From: Fundidesulfovibrio agrisoli
Lineage (GTDB): Bacteria; Desulfobacterota; Desulfovibrionia; Desulfovibrionales; Desulfovibrionaceae
DNA length: 64,000 nucleotides
Direction: 5' to 3'
NCBI RefSeq assembly: GCF_022808715.1
Contig: NZ_JAKZKX010000011.1
Span: forward strand, 68,546 to 132,545
Part shown: one piece after another, positions 32,674 through 41,716 of the stretch
Numbering within the stretch: position 1 is the first letter of the stretch
Layout of the letters: each line of letters begins with the position of its first letter
Notes under the pieces: model-generated
The model's database searches: none
What the model was told of the DNA's origin: nothing
Seen by the model: only the letters and a program-made list of their open reading frames with translations
Made by a program: the position numbers and the translations under genes

Positions 32674-33657
32674 ATGCCCGCCCAGCCCCGCAAGCATTCG
32701 TGGAGAAACATCACGGCCCTGAGCCTGCTCTGCGCGGCCCTTGGGCTCGCCCAGTCGGCCATCGCCGGGCCGCCCGCGCAGGTCAAGACCCAGGCTCCCG
32801 GGTATTTCCGGATGATGCTCGGGGATTTCGAGGTCACCGCGCTGCTGGACGGCATGACCAAGATCCCCGTCGAATACCTCAAGGGCGTCAAGACCGAGGA
32901 GGCCCAGCGCACGCTGGAGCGGGTCTTCGCGCCCGCCGACGGCGGAATGCAGACCGCCATCAACGCCTACCTGGTGCACACGGGGGCCAACCTGGTGCTC
33001 ATCGACGCGGGCGGCGGCTCCTTCATGGGCCCCAAGGCCGGGCATCTGCCGGAGGCCATGCGCGCCGCCGACTACGCCCCTGAGCAGGTGGACGCCGTGC
33101 TGCTGACCCACGGCCACCGCGACCACCTGGGCGGCCTGGTGGACGCCCAGGGCGCGGCCGCGTTCCCCAACGCCACGCTCTTCATCGCGGCCCCCGAAGC
33201 GGCCTACTGGGTCGAAACCGACCCCGCCACCCAGCCGCAGGACAAGCGCCCCCGCTTCGAGCTGGCCCGCAAGGTCACGGCCCCGTACAAGGCGGCCGGA
33301 AAATACAGAACCTTCGCCCCGGGCGACGAGATCCTCCCCGGCCTCACCGCGGTGGATCTGATCGGGCACACCCCGGGGCACTGCGGGGTCATGCTGCGCT
33401 CCAAGGGGCAGGCCATGCTGGTGTGGGGCGACGTTATCCACAGCCACGCCACCCAGTTCGCCAAACCGCGCATCGCCATCGAGTTCGACACGGACCAGGC
33501 CAAGGCCGTGGCCGCGCGCAAGCGCGTGCTGGCTGAGGCGGCCTCGGAAGGCTGCTGGGTGGCGGGATTGCACCTGCCTTTCCCGGGCATCGGGCACGTG
33601 CTCAAAACGGGCGGCGGCTACGCCTGGGTGCCGGTGGAATACGCGCCCATGCCCTGA
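32674..33657 (+). CDS. Secreted metallo-beta-lactamase-fold hydrolase
   Basis: 327 residues from the ATG at 32674 (AGGAGG 6 bases upstream). Signal peptide (ITALSLLCAALGLAQSAIA). The zinc site is intact: LLTHGHRDHLGG (HxHxDH), GHTPGH, WGDVIHSH and GLHLPFPG. The opening APGYFRMMLGDFEVTALLDG resembles the methyl-parathion-hydrolase-like branch of this superfamily. Periplasmic; substrate (lactone, phosphotriester or other ester) unknown. Confidence 0.88.
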   Translation: MPAQPRKHSWRNITALSLLCAALGLAQSAIAGPPAQVKTQAPGYFRMMLGDFEVTALLDGMTKIPVEYLKGVKTEEAQRTLERVFAPADGGMQTAINAYLVHTGANLVLIDAGGGSFMGPKAGHLPEAMRAADYAPEQVDAVLLTHGHRDHLGGLVDAQGAAAFPNATLFIAAPEAAYWVETDPATQPQDKRPRFELARKVTAPYKAAGKYRTFAPGDEILPGLTAVDLIGHTPGHCGVMLRSKGQAMLVWGDVIHSHATQFAKPRIAIEFDTDQAKAVAARKRVLAEAASEGCWVAGLHLPFPGIGHVLKTGGGYAWVPVEYAPMP

Positions 33658-33673
33658 GCGGGGGGCAGGATGT

Positions 33674-33702
33674 AAAAAAGCCCGGAGGGGGACCCTCCGG
33701 GC
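33674..33702 (-). terminator. Leftward terminator of the putative small RNA
   Basis: 10-bp perfect stem GCCCGGAGGG / CCCTCCGGGC with 3-base loop, and six A on the left that read as six U in leftward RNA. No leftward protein gene lies upstream, so it must end a non-coding transcript. It could weakly end the rightward hydrolase transcript too. Confidence 0.75.
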
Positions 33703-33920
33703 AGTGGGCGGACGAACCGACATGTCAGAAACTGTAAGACCCGGGTCAACTGGATGAACGCTCCCGGCGAGATGTGCGCGCAACCGCTGGAGCAAAGCCG
33801 TCCATTTGACCCGGGCCCGATGCCTGGGGGCGCGGAGAGTCTCCGCGGCCCGGTGAATATGCTGAGTGGGCAGGCGGCCCTCGAGGGGTCAAAGCCTATG
33901 GAATGACCGGATACGACCGC
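33674..33920 (-). ncRNA. Putative leftward small RNA (~245 nt)
   Basis: The 392-base gap before aroC has no credible ORF but has all parts of an sRNA gene on the minus strand: a near-consensus promoter (33927-33955), strong secondary structure and a terminator with six U. Two distant segments, CCCGGGTCAAATGG and CCAGTTGACCCGGG, can pair over 14 bases with one mismatch. They enclose an inner GCTCC/GGAGC hairpin, and a separate GCGGAG/CTCCGC hairpin lies 5' of them. It does not contain the SRP RNA signature. The size and long interrupted rod would suit a 6S-like RNA, but I cannot confirm a family. Confidence 0.5.
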
Positions 33921-33926
33921 CGAAAA

Positions 33927-33955
33927 ATGATATCGGTGAATGATGGATCTGTAAA
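33927..33955 (-). promoter_or_regulatory. Promoter of the putative small RNA
   Basis: Reading leftward: TTTACA (33955-33950), 17-base spacer, TATCAT (33932-33927). Both hexamers are good sigma-70 matches in an otherwise AT-richer patch, and no leftward ORF follows. Confidence 0.6.
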
Positions 33956-34049
33956 TACTCCGCATGGATTGATATCCAGGCTGTAATCTTCTCCTGCCCG
34001 CCGATTGCGCCTTGCGGCGTCCCCCCGCTCTGGGGTAGCGTGCCCGCCC

Positions 34050-35105
34050 ATGAGCGGAAACACCTTCGGACGCCTTTTCAGGCTCACCACGTTCGGCGAA
34101 TCCCACGGCCCTGCGCTCGGCGGCGTCATCGACGGCTGCCCCGCCGGCCTGCCCCTGACGGAAGAAATGATCCAGCAGGGCCTGGACAAACGCAGGCCCG
34201 GCCAAGGCACGCCAGGCTCCACGGCCCGCAAGGAGCCGGACGCCGTGCGCCTGCTCTCCGGCGTGTTCGAAGGCGTGACCACGGGAACTCCCATCGGTTT
34301 CGTCATCGAGAACAAGGACCAGCGCTCCAGGGACTACTCCGACATCAAGGACATCTTCCGCCCCGGCCACGCCGACTTCACCTACCAGGCGAAGTACGGC
34401 GTCCGCGACTATCGCGGCGGAGGACGGGCTTCCGCCAGGGAGACCGCCGCGCGCGTGGTGGGCGGCGAGGTGGCCCGCCAGCTTCTGGCCCGCCACGGAG
34501 TGCTGGTTTCCTCCTACACGAAGGAGCTGGGCGACATCCCGGCCCAGTGCATGGACATCCCCGGCGCGCCTTCGCGGCCGTTCTACGCCCCGGACGACTA
34601 CGTGGTGGACATCTGGGAAGACCGCGTGCGCCTGGTGCACGCCGAAGGGGACTCGGTGGGCGGCATCGTCTGCGTGAACGCTTTCGGCGTCCCCGCGGGG
34701 CTGGGGGAGCCCGTGTTCGACAAGCTGGACGCCCGCCTGGCCTACGCGCTCATGGGCGTGGGCGCGGTGAAGGCCGTGGAGATCGGCGAGGGCATCCAGG
34801 CCGCGCGCAACTACGGCTCCAAGAACAACGACGCCATGACCCCGGAGGGCTTCGCCTCCAACCGGGCCGGGGGCATCCTGGGCGGCATCAGCTCCGGGCA
34901 GATGATCGTGGCCCGCTGCGCCGTGAAGCCCATCCCCTCGGTGGGCAAGGAACAGCAGACCGTGAACACCTCCGGCGAGGCCGTCACCGTGCGCATACCG
35001 GGACGCCACGACGTCTGCGCCATCCCGCGCATCAACCCCGTGCTGGAGGCCATGACGCTCCTGACCCTGGCCGACTTCTGGCTGCTCTCGGGGCGCGGCG
35101 TCTAG
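34050..35105 (+). CDS. aroC: Chorismate synthase
   Basis: 351 residues. [19 protein letters not shown] is the family's N-terminal signature; [20 protein letters not shown] (FMN/substrate site), [23 protein letters not shown] and [14 protein letters not shown] [18 protein letters not shown] complete the set. It converts EPSP to chorismate with reduced FMN, the last common step of aromatic amino-acid synthesis. Monocistronic with a strong terminator. Confidence 0.98.
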   Translation: MSGNTFGRLFRLTTFGESHGPALGGVIDGCPAGLPLTEEMIQQGLDKRRPGQGTPGSTARKEPDAVRLLSGVFEGVTTGTPIGFVIENKDQRSRDYSDIKDIFRPGHADFTYQAKYGVRDYRGGGRASARETAARVVGGEVARQLLARHGVLVSSYTKELGDIPAQCMDIPGAPSRPFYAPDDYVVDIWEDRVRLVHAEGDSVGGIVCVNAFGVPAGLGEPVFDKLDARLAYALMGVGAVKAVEIGEGIQAARNYGSKNNDAMTPEGFASNRAGGILGGISSGQMIVARCAVKPIPSVGKEQQTVNTSGEAVTVRIPGRHDVCAIPRINPVLEAMTLLTLADFWLLSGRGV

Positions 35106-35135
35106 CGGCCTGTAGAAAATTCCCTCGAAAAAAGC

Positions 35136-35178
35136 CGAACCCGCTGCGCAGGATGCCTACGCAGCGGGTTCGTTCTTT
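35136..35178 (+). terminator. Terminator after aroC
   Basis: 13-bp stem CGAACCCGCTGCG / CGCAGCGGGTTCG with an 11-base loop, followed by TTCTTTT. Confidence 0.88.
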
Positions 35179-35244
35179 TGTCCTGGCTTGCGGTTTTTTC
35201 GGGCAGGCCGGAAGGATGGCCTCCCTTGGCGGTTTGCCGAGGGG

Positions 35245-35673
35245 TTAGTCCCCCCCGGGGGCGTGCTTCTTGGCCAGGAAATAGACCACCATGGAGGCCA
35301 GGGCGGTGCTCAGCAGCTCCGGCCACAAGGTGATTTCGTCGCGCGCGCTGAACTCGGCCGCGCACTGCAGGAAGTAGGTCACTCCGCCGAAGGCCCAGGC
35401 CATGCGTTCGGGGGCCACTCCTATGGTCATGCGCAGCAGGGCCGCGCCGTAGAGCACGGGGAACAACAGCCACCCCGACAGGATCAGCCAGGCCCCCTGG
35501 CTGGTGGGCGGGGAGGGCAGGCGGGTGAAGGCCCCCTCCGGGAAGGGGAACAGGGTCCAGCCCAGCCAGGCTGCCGCGTAGGCGACAGCCATGGAGCCGA
35601 AAAGGATCACCGCCCCGATGCCGGGCTCCACAGGGCGCTTGGGCATCTCGTTGCGCTCGTTCGCTTCGCTCAC
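35245..35673 (-). CDS. Small four-span membrane protein of unknown function
   Basis: 142 residues from GTG 35673, preferred because AGGGAGAGG lies just upstream; the ATG at 35646 (nine codons later) lacks such a site. Four hydrophobic segments: AVILFGSMAVAYAAAWLGW, AWLILSGWLLFPVLYGAALL, MAWAFGGVTYFLQCA and LLSTALASMVVYFLA, ending in a Lys-rich tail. No known motif; monocistronic. Confidence 0.65.
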   Translation of the reverse strand: MSEANERNEMPKRPVEPGIGAVILFGSMAVAYAAAWLGWTLFPFPEGAFTRLPSPPTSQGAWLILSGWLLFPVLYGAALLRMTIGVAPERMAWAFGGVTYFLQCAAEFSARDEITLWPELLSTALASMVVYFLAKKHAPGGD

Positions 35674-35749
35674 GTCCTCTCCCTTTTTCTCTCGTTCCGA
35701 TTTGTCCGGGCATCCGTCCGGATGCCCGCATACCAGTGCGTAATCATAT

Positions 35750-35778
35750 GGGATTCCAAAGGGAGGAACTCCCTTTGG
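35750..35778. repeat. Dispersed palindromic element, copy 2
   Basis: Exact copy of the core at 24412-24440 (10-bp stem CCAAAGGGAG / CTCCCTTTGG, loop GAA). Continues into GCCGCCGGAGGC, which recurs inverted in copy 3. It lies in the 316-base gap before cheZ that otherwise contains only repeats. Confidence 0.75.
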
Positions 35779-35904
35779 CCGCCGGAGGCATCCTGCTTGT
35801 CTCGGCTTCGGCCCTGGAGAGACCACTGCCGAAGCCGCTATAGCTCACCGCGACCAAAATATGGCGACCGTGCAGGCGTTCATCCTGAATGGGAGGGCCG
35901 GAAC

Positions 35905-35966
35905 GGAGGAGGGAGCCTCCGGCGGCCAAAGGGCCTTCGACCCTCCGGACTCCCTTTCCGCTTCGC
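35905..35966. repeat. Dispersed palindromic element, copy 3 (inverted, diverged)
   Basis: On the opposite strand this reads GCGAAGCGGAAAGGG, then a diverged CCGGAGGG / CCCT palindrome, then CTTTGGCCGCCGGAGGC, matching the left flank of copy 1 and the right flank of copy 2. A member of the same intergenic repeat family. Confidence 0.6.
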
Positions 35967-35989
35967 GTGCCGTGAGCAGGGGCGGCCTG

Positions 35990-36685
35990 CTACAGGTTCA
36001 GCTGGGCCAGCAGGTCGTCCACCTCGGACTGCGACACCTTGGCCTTGGCGTCCTTCTTGAGCTGCTCCAGGGGCTGGTCCGGCTCCTTCTCCTTGGCCTT
36101 CACCAGGATGCCCGCCGAAAGATAGAGGTCCGCCACCATGTCGCGCACCTTGCCCAGCATGTCGATGACGCGCTTGATGCGCTGGCCCGTCAGGTCCTGG
36201 AAGGAGAGGCAGGTCATGATCGCCACCATGTCGTTGGAGAGCTTGGCGCACAGGGCCTCGGCCTTGTCCTTGCTGGCCGGGTCGCACTGGCTCTGGCGCA
36301 GGATGGAGATCAGCTCGTCCGGGACGTGCATGTTGCGCTCAACCAGTTCGATGATCTCGAAGGTGGCCTTCTCCGTGGCCTGGATGACCTGGTCGAGACG
36401 GTGGGAAGCTTCGGCCATGAGCTCGCCAGCCTGGGCCACGTGCTCGTGGTTGCCGTTGGCCGGAGAGGGCGGGCTCTGGAAGCTGGAGATTTCACGGTAG
36501 ATGTCGCCCAGGCGGCCCATGATCTCCTGGTTGAGGCGCTGGAAGAAGTCCTCCCCGGTCATCTCGGGCTGCTGGCGCTTGGCCAGCTCATCGCGCACGG
36601 CATCGCGGGCGGCGTCCCGGATGGCCGGTTTCAGCGCCAGGGCCAGGCGTGCGGCGAGAGCGTCCAGTTCAGGGCCATCCAACAT
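35990..36685 (-). CDS. cheZ: Chemotaxis protein phosphatase CheZ
   Basis: 231 residues, mostly one long helical hairpin. The catalytic helix reads CLSFQDLTGQRIKRVIDML, with the Asp and Gln that attack CheY-phosphate. The C-terminus ends SEVDDLLAQLNL, like the CheY-binding peptide of other CheZ proteins. It switches off CheY-P at the motor or receptor array. It is 7 bases downstream of a PAS-GGDEF gene, tying it to c-di-GMP control. Confidence 0.92.
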   Translation of the reverse strand: MLDGPELDALAARLALALKPAIRDAARDAVRDELAKRQQPEMTGEDFFQRLNQEIMGRLGDIYREISSFQSPPSPANGNHEHVAQAGELMAEASHRLDQVIQATEKATFEIIELVERNMHVPDELISILRQSQCDPASKDKAEALCAKLSNDMVAIMTCLSFQDLTGQRIKRVIDMLGKVRDMVADLYLSAGILVKAKEKEPDQPLEQLKKDAKAKVSQSEVDDLLAQLNL

Positions 36686-36692
36686 GTAAGCC

Positions 36693-37547
36693 TCACTCGA
36701 AGTAGCTGGACTCGTTGGCGAAACAATACCCGTTCTTTCCGGATTTCTTGGCCACGTACATGGCCTCGTCGGCCTGGTTCAACAACTCCTCCGGGACGAT
36801 GCTGTCCGTGGGGGCCACGGCGATGCCCAGGCTCGCGCTCACGAACACGCTGCCGCCGCGCCAGGGGATGGCCTGGGTGACGGACTTGATGATCCGGTTG
36901 GCGGTGAGCCCGGCGTGCAGGCCGTTGCGCAGCTCGCCCAGCACCATGACGAACTCGTCCCCGCCGATGCGCGCCGCCGTGTCCGCGCCGCGCACGACCT
37001 CCTGCAGGCGGGCGGCCACGGTGCGCAGCACGTGGTCGCCGCAGTCGTGGCCGTAGGTGTCGTTCACGGGCTTGAACCCGTCGAGGTCGATGAAGATCAC
37101 GGCCGCGAAATCGTTGTGGCGGGCCACCCTGGCCATGGTCTGGCGCATGCGGTCCAGCAGGAGGACCCTGTTGGGCAGGCCGGTGAGGGCGTCATGCAGG
37201 GCCATGTGCTCGGCGTCGCCCGTCTCGGCGAAGCCGATCCTGGGGCGCAGGAAGATGGCGGCCTCACCGCTCCGCAGGCGCATGCCCCGGGCTTCGAGGA
37301 CCACCGGCTCGCCGCCCGCGGCGTTGACCACCAGCCGTTTGAGCACCCGGGGGCCGGAGCCCGCGCCGCCCAGCAGTTGGTCGGCCCCGGCCTGCCCCAG
37401 AACGTCCGCGAGGGACCGGCCCTCCGCCTGGGAGGCGCCGCAACCGAACAGATCGCCGAAGGCGTCGTTCACGTGCAGCAGGCGGCCGGCCGAATCGGTC
37501 AGGCAGGCGGGGTCGAAGCTCAGGTCGAGAACGTCCCTGGTGGACAT
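36693..37547 (-). CDS. PAS-GGDEF diguanylate cyclase
   Basis: 284 residues from the ATG at 37547 (GGAG 6 bases upstream). A PAS-like domain (about 5-100: LTDSAGRLLHVNDAFGDLFG) leads to a GGDEF domain with RIGGDEFVMV (GGDEF at about 195-199). The inhibitory site RGAD lies at 186-189, exactly five residues before GGDEF, so feedback inhibition should work. Cytoplasmic. Operon with cheZ. Confidence 0.9.
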   Translation of the reverse strand: MSTRDVLDLSFDPACLTDSAGRLLHVNDAFGDLFGCGASQAEGRSLADVLGQAGADQLLGGAGSGPRVLKRLVVNAAGGEPVVLEARGMRLRSGEAAIFLRPRIGFAETGDAEHMALHDALTGLPNRVLLLDRMRQTMARVARHNDFAAVIFIDLDGFKPVNDTYGHDCGDHVLRTVAARLQEVVRGADTAARIGGDEFVMVLGELRNGLHAGLTANRIIKSVTQAIPWRGGSVFVSASLGIAVAPTDSIVPEELLNQADEAMYVAKKSGKNGYCFANESSYFE

Positions 37548-37658
37548 GACAGCTCCAGCCGGAGACATCCGGCGAAACGATGATGGCTTATTTTCCCCGT
37601 GGTCGCAATCAGGGATTGGTTATTTGCTGCAACGTGGCGAAATCGTCATGAATTTTGC

Positions 37659-39281
37659 TCAGGCATCGCTTTCGGCCTCCCTGGCTTCCAGGATGCGCCG
37701 GACGCGCCTCGCCTTGAGGTCGAGGTCGGCCAGGAGGGCCGCCGCCGTTGCCGCCACCACGCTGCCCAGGCGCTCGGGCGGATGCTTGGCCGCCAGCTTG
37801 AGCATGTTGCCCTCTCCGTTGGCCGTGGCCACTGCGTCGCGGTGGGCCAGGGAGCCCGAGAGCCGGGCGTGGCGCACGCGCAGGTGGGCCTGGCAGGCCG
37901 CCAGGGAGCCGGACCGGGCCCGGCGCAGGTCGTGGTCCAGGTCGTCGTATTGGGTGGGGGAGAAGCGGATGTCGAAGTCTCCCGCTTCGAGCAGGCGTTC
38001 GGTGCGGAACAGGTGGAAGCAGCCCGTCACCGAGAGGCAGGGGCGCAGGGCGTCGAACTGGCCGAAATCCAGCTCCTGGGCGCACAGGGCCGCGAACTCG
38101 GGCCGCGTGCCCTGGCCGGGGGGGAGCAGGTTCACGTCCGCGTGCTGCACCCGGCAGGGCGCGGCCAGGTCCACCACCTTGCAGCCCCAGACCCCGGCCT
38201 GGGGGTAGGCGCGCACCGCGTCCGCGAAGCTGGCCTGCCAGTCGGGCGGCACCAGGGCGTCGTCGTCGAGGTAGGCCGTGAAGGCGAGGCCCGACTCCCC
38301 GGCGAGGCGCTTGAGCCAGTTGCGCGCGGCCGGAGCCCCGATGTTCACGGGCAGCTCCACCAACTCCAGGCGGCCGGAGGAGCGGTCACGCCAGCTTCTG
38401 AGCACCCCGGCGGTGTCGGCGGGGCTGGCGTTGTCCAGGGCCAGCACCCGCGCCCCCTCCAGGGAGGACTCGAAGAGCGCGGCCAGGGTGGCGTCCACCT
38501 CGGCGGCGCGGCCGCAGGTGTAGAGGCACACGCAGACCCCGCCGGGGAGGGCGTCCCGGCCGGGGCGGTCCAGCCCCGTGAGGCAGTCGTGGAGCCTGAG
38601 AAGAATGCTCGCGTTCCAGGGGGCGCGCTCCAGGGCCTTGCGCCACTGATCCTGAGCCTGGCGGTCCTCCCCTAGGAGGAAGTGGCAGGTTCCCAGCCGG
38701 AACCGGGCCGGCCGGAGCTGCGTGACGCCCTGGTAGAGCTTCGCCGCCACGCCGGGTTCGCCTGTCTGGAAGTGCATGTCCGCCCGGACGAGGGTGCGGG
38801 CGGGCTCCAGGGGCTCGGGCCAGCGGGCGTGGAGCATGCGGGCCACCCAGTCCCAGTCGGCCAGCAAATAGGCCAGGTCCAGGGCGTGCTGCCGCCAGAA
38901 CAGGTTGGCGGGTTCGGCGGCCATGCGCCGCTCCAGCAGGGCGCGCAGGGCGTCGTGGTCGCGGCGCTGGGCCAGGGCCGCCAGGGCGGAGACGTCCGCC
39001 GGGGGATGCCAGCCCGAGGCCGCCGCGCGCACGGCCTGGCGCACCCCGCGCTCCAGGAAGGGCATGCGGGCGTCCATGTCCTGGAGGAGGCGGGCCATGG
39101 CCCCGTCCAGGGGCGCGGCCTCCCAGGCGGCCAGGGCGAGGTCCAGGCCCAGGCGCGCGGTCTCCGGCCGGGCCAGGGCGGCCCGGGCCATGTCCGTGAG
39201 GTGCCTGCGGCCTGCGCCGCCCAGGGCCAGCCCGTAGCGCAGCGGCTCGGGCAGGGTGTCGAGGTCGAGGATGTCGTGCAT
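37659..39281 (-). CDS. Glycosyltransferase family 2 protein with TPR-like N-terminus
   Basis: 540 residues. The first ~255 are helical repeat-like (LLERRMAAEPANLFWRQHAL; QWRKALERAPWNASILLRL), resembling TPRs. Then a GT-A glycosyltransferase domain begins with GGVCVCLYTCGRAAEVDATL. VLALDNASPADTA and AYLDDDALVPPDW (the metal-binding DxD) are clear. It likely transfers a sugar to a surface glycan or to flagellin; a nearby chemotaxis gene makes flagellin glycosylation possible but unproven. Confidence 0.82.
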   Translation of the reverse strand: MHDILDLDTLPEPLRYGLALGGAGRRHLTDMARAALARPETARLGLDLALAAWEAAPLDGAMARLLQDMDARMPFLERGVRQAVRAAASGWHPPADVSALAALAQRRDHDALRALLERRMAAEPANLFWRQHALDLAYLLADWDWVARMLHARWPEPLEPARTLVRADMHFQTGEPGVAAKLYQGVTQLRPARFRLGTCHFLLGEDRQAQDQWRKALERAPWNASILLRLHDCLTGLDRPGRDALPGGVCVCLYTCGRAAEVDATLAALFESSLEGARVLALDNASPADTAGVLRSWRDRSSGRLELVELPVNIGAPAARNWLKRLAGESGLAFTAYLDDDALVPPDWQASFADAVRAYPQAGVWGCKVVDLAAPCRVQHADVNLLPPGQGTRPEFAALCAQELDFGQFDALRPCLSVTGCFHLFRTERLLEAGDFDIRFSPTQYDDLDHDLRRARSGSLAACQAHLRVRHARLSGSLAHRDAVATANGEGNMLKLAAKHPPERLGSVVAATAAALLADLDLKARRVRRILEAREAESDA

Positions 39282-39450
39282 GCGCTCCCCGCGCGGGTGC
39301 GGTGTGGCGGGCCGGGCCAGGTCAGGTCAGGCCAGGCGGGCCGCCCGGGCCACGATAACCGGCTTGCGCCCGCCGCGCCAGCCTCCTGCGCCCTCCGCTG
39401 GCAAGAAGCCGCGCGAGGTGCTATGACCGCCCCTAAACAAGGAGCAGCCC

Positions 39451-40005
39451 ATGGAACCCTTCCGCTTCACGCTGAGCACCGTGGAAAAGAACGCCCTGAA
39501 GCACCTCGTGCGGGACGCCATCGCCGCCCGGCTGGAGGGGCAGACGGGCTGGTGCCCCCCGCCGCCGCCCACGGAGCGCCTGAAGGAGCCCTACGGAGCC
39601 TTCGTGACCCTGAACATCGCCGGGGGGTTGCGGGGCTGCATCGGGCACATCATGGCGGACAAGCCCCTGTGGGAGACCATCGGCAACATGGCGGTCTCCG
39701 CCGCCTTCGAGGATCCGCGCTTCCCGCCCCTGACCAGGCGAGAGTTCGAGGAGGTGGAGGTGGAGATCTCCATCCTGGGGCCGGTGACCCCCTGCCCCGA
39801 CCCCGAACTGGTGGAGGTGGGCCGCCACGGGCTCATCATGGTGCAAGGGCACAGGCAGGGGCTCTTGCTGCCCCAGGTGCCCGTGGACTGGAACTGGGAC
39901 AAGTACACCTTCCTGGCCCAGACCTGCCGCAAGGCCGGGCTGGACCCCGAAGCCTGGCGTTCGCCCAGGACGCACATCTACTGGTTCGAGGCTGAAGTGT
40001 TCTAG
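39451..40005 (+). CDS. AMMECR1-domain protein (AmmeMemoRadiSam A type)
   Basis: 184 residues with AAGGAG before the ATG. Signature GAFVTLNIAGGLRGCIGHIM (LRGCIG motif), ISILGPVTPCPD and LLPQVPVDWNWDKYTFLAQT. In other genomes this domain goes with a Memo-like and a radical SAM partner; neither lies next to it here. Biochemical role undefined. Confidence 0.9.
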   Translation: MEPFRFTLSTVEKNALKHLVRDAIAARLEGQTGWCPPPPPTERLKEPYGAFVTLNIAGGLRGCIGHIMADKPLWETIGNMAVSAAFEDPRFPPLTRREFEEVEVEISILGPVTPCPDPELVEVGRHGLIMVQGHRQGLLLPQVPVDWNWDKYTFLAQTCRKAGLDPEAWRSPRTHIYWFEAEVF

Positions 40006-40257
40006 GCGGCCGCGGCCGGGCATGCAGCCCAGGCGGGCAGCCCAGGCGGGCGGTCCAAGCCATCGGGCCAGGCCAAGATGGCCGGGAACACTCCGGACGG
40101 AGCGTGTGGGTGAGGCATGCGGCGCGGGATCGTCCGGGCGGGAATGGCCGGGAAATAAGCGAATGGCCTGCAAGGGGCGTAAAACAATACTGGCCGCTCT
40201 CGGGCGGCCTGTGCCGTGCATGACGGGCGTTTGGCTGGCTGAAGGGACGGCGAGGCC

Positions 40258-41427
40258 TCAGGCGGCCCAGGTGGCGGCCTTGCCGCGCAGGGGCGAACAC
40301 CAGGAGAGGGCCATCTCGTAGGCCTGGTTCACGGCCTTCATCATTTCTTCGTCGCCGCCCAGATCCGGGTGGTGGCGGCGGGCCTGTTTGCGGTAGGCGG
40401 CCTTCACCTCGTCGGCGGAACAGGGGTAGGTCAGGCAGAGCAGGGCGCAGGCCTGGGTCAGGGTCATCCTGCCGTTACCCAGGGGCGACTTGTGGCTGCG
40501 CTGCCGGTAGTCCTGGTAGCTGGAGCCCCCGCCCGGCCCCGTGGTGCGGTGGCGGCTCTCCTGCTCGGTGCGGGCCTGCTGGGCGCGCTGCTGGCCGCTC
40601 TGGGCTGAACCGCGGGCCTGCGACGAGGCCCCCTGGCGGCCCGCGCCGAAACTCGCTCCGCCGGAAGAGTGCCCGCCGGCGGCCTGCCCGGCCGATGCGG
40701 CACGCTCCTTGCCGCGCGTGCTCCAGGAGAACCCTGAACCGGCCTGCCTGTCCTGCCCGGTGGAGTAGTAGCGTGCTCCGGCCGCGTTCGCCCCGGGGTC
40801 GCCCGCGAAGCTGGCCCCGGCCTTGCCGGTGAAGGCCGAGCCTGCCTGGCCCGTCCGGGCGGACTGGCCCGAGGCGCCCGTATGGCCCGTCTGGTCGGAT
40901 TGGCTGTTCTGGCCTGCCTGGCCGTTCTGGAAGATCCTGGAAGATTGGAACGGGCCGGAAGCGTCCGCCTTGGCGGAGAAGCGCGCCCCCGCGCCGCTGG
41001 TGGCTGCGCCGGGCTTGCCCCCCGTCGCGCTCTTGGCGGAGGAGTAGGCGGTCTGGCCGGTGGCCTGCTGGCTGGTCTGCTGGCTGGTTTGGGCGGAGCG
41101 GAAAGTCGTCTGGCGGGTGGTGGAGCCCTGGGCGGATTGCGCGCGGGAGCCGGCGGCTCCTGTGGTTTTGCGGGCACCGGCGGCGGAGCCGCTGGACCGA
41201 TGCCCGGGCCGTCCACCGGACTGGGCGGACCGCCAGGCGCGTCCGGCGCTCTGGTAGTGTTCCCCGGCGGAGCGGAGGCTGTCCAGCACCTTGCGCAGGT
41301 GGTGCAGGATGTCGCGCAGCATGTCCCGGGTGTCGGTGAGGCGTTTCTCCAGCACACCCCAATCTGCGTCGGAATACCCGGTGGCCCGGTTCCTGGCGGA
41401 TGAGGTATGTTGGCTGGTCTGCTGCAT
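40258..41427 (-). CDS. J-domain protein with long disordered Ser/Gly/Gln-rich linker
   Basis: 389 residues. N-terminal helical region (about 15-60), then about 240 residues of Ser/Gly/Ala/Gln/Thr low complexity with many SA, TG and GQ repeats. The C-terminal J-domain (about 322-380) includes KAAYRKQARRHHPDLGG, so the HPD loop needed to stimulate DnaK is intact. The domain order (J-domain last) and the linker's length are unusual; it may target DnaK to a particular complex or a condensate. Confidence 0.82.
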   Translation of the reverse strand: MQQTSQHTSSARNRATGYSDADWGVLEKRLTDTRDMLRDILHHLRKVLDSLRSAGEHYQSAGRAWRSAQSGGRPGHRSSGSAAGARKTTGAAGSRAQSAQGSTTRQTTFRSAQTSQQTSQQATGQTAYSSAKSATGGKPGAATSGAGARFSAKADASGPFQSSRIFQNGQAGQNSQSDQTGHTGASGQSARTGQAGSAFTGKAGASFAGDPGANAAGARYYSTGQDRQAGSGFSWSTRGKERAASAGQAAGGHSSGGASFGAGRQGASSQARGSAQSGQQRAQQARTEQESRHRTTGPGGGSSYQDYRQRSHKSPLGNGRMTLTQACALLCLTYPCSADEVKAAYRKQARRHHPDLGGDEEMMKAVNQAYEMALSWCSPLRGKAATWAA

Positions 41428-41716
41428 GCTGTTCGCGGTGAGCGCCGGTATGCACCGGCCTGCTTGGGGTGTTGGGGCGGCGGTATCGCACGCCGCACCG
41501 CCGCTTTAAGTTTCGCTACACCACCCGGGGCCGAATGGCAAGGATGGCGGCCAACACCAAGGCCGCGCCGGGCCTGGGAGGGTGCTCAAAAATGGCTTGA
41601 ACCGGCCACGTTCAGAGGATAACATTCAAAAGCTGCGGGGGGGCGTTCCGGCCAGTCTTTTCAGCCGGGGGCTCGCATTACCCCGCCCCGATGCACCCCA
41701 GAGCCAAGGACCGCGC

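Noticed and set aside
33674..33920. Identification of the small RNA as SRP RNA, tmRNA or a cobalamin riboswitch
   Set aside because: The SRP GGAAGGAAGCAGC-type loop, the tmRNA tRNA-like ends and the cobalamin-box signature are all absent.
37599..38675. Long plus-strand frame across the glycosyltransferase gene
   Set aside because: Antisense shadow; the minus-strand protein has a clear GT-A domain with a DDD motif.
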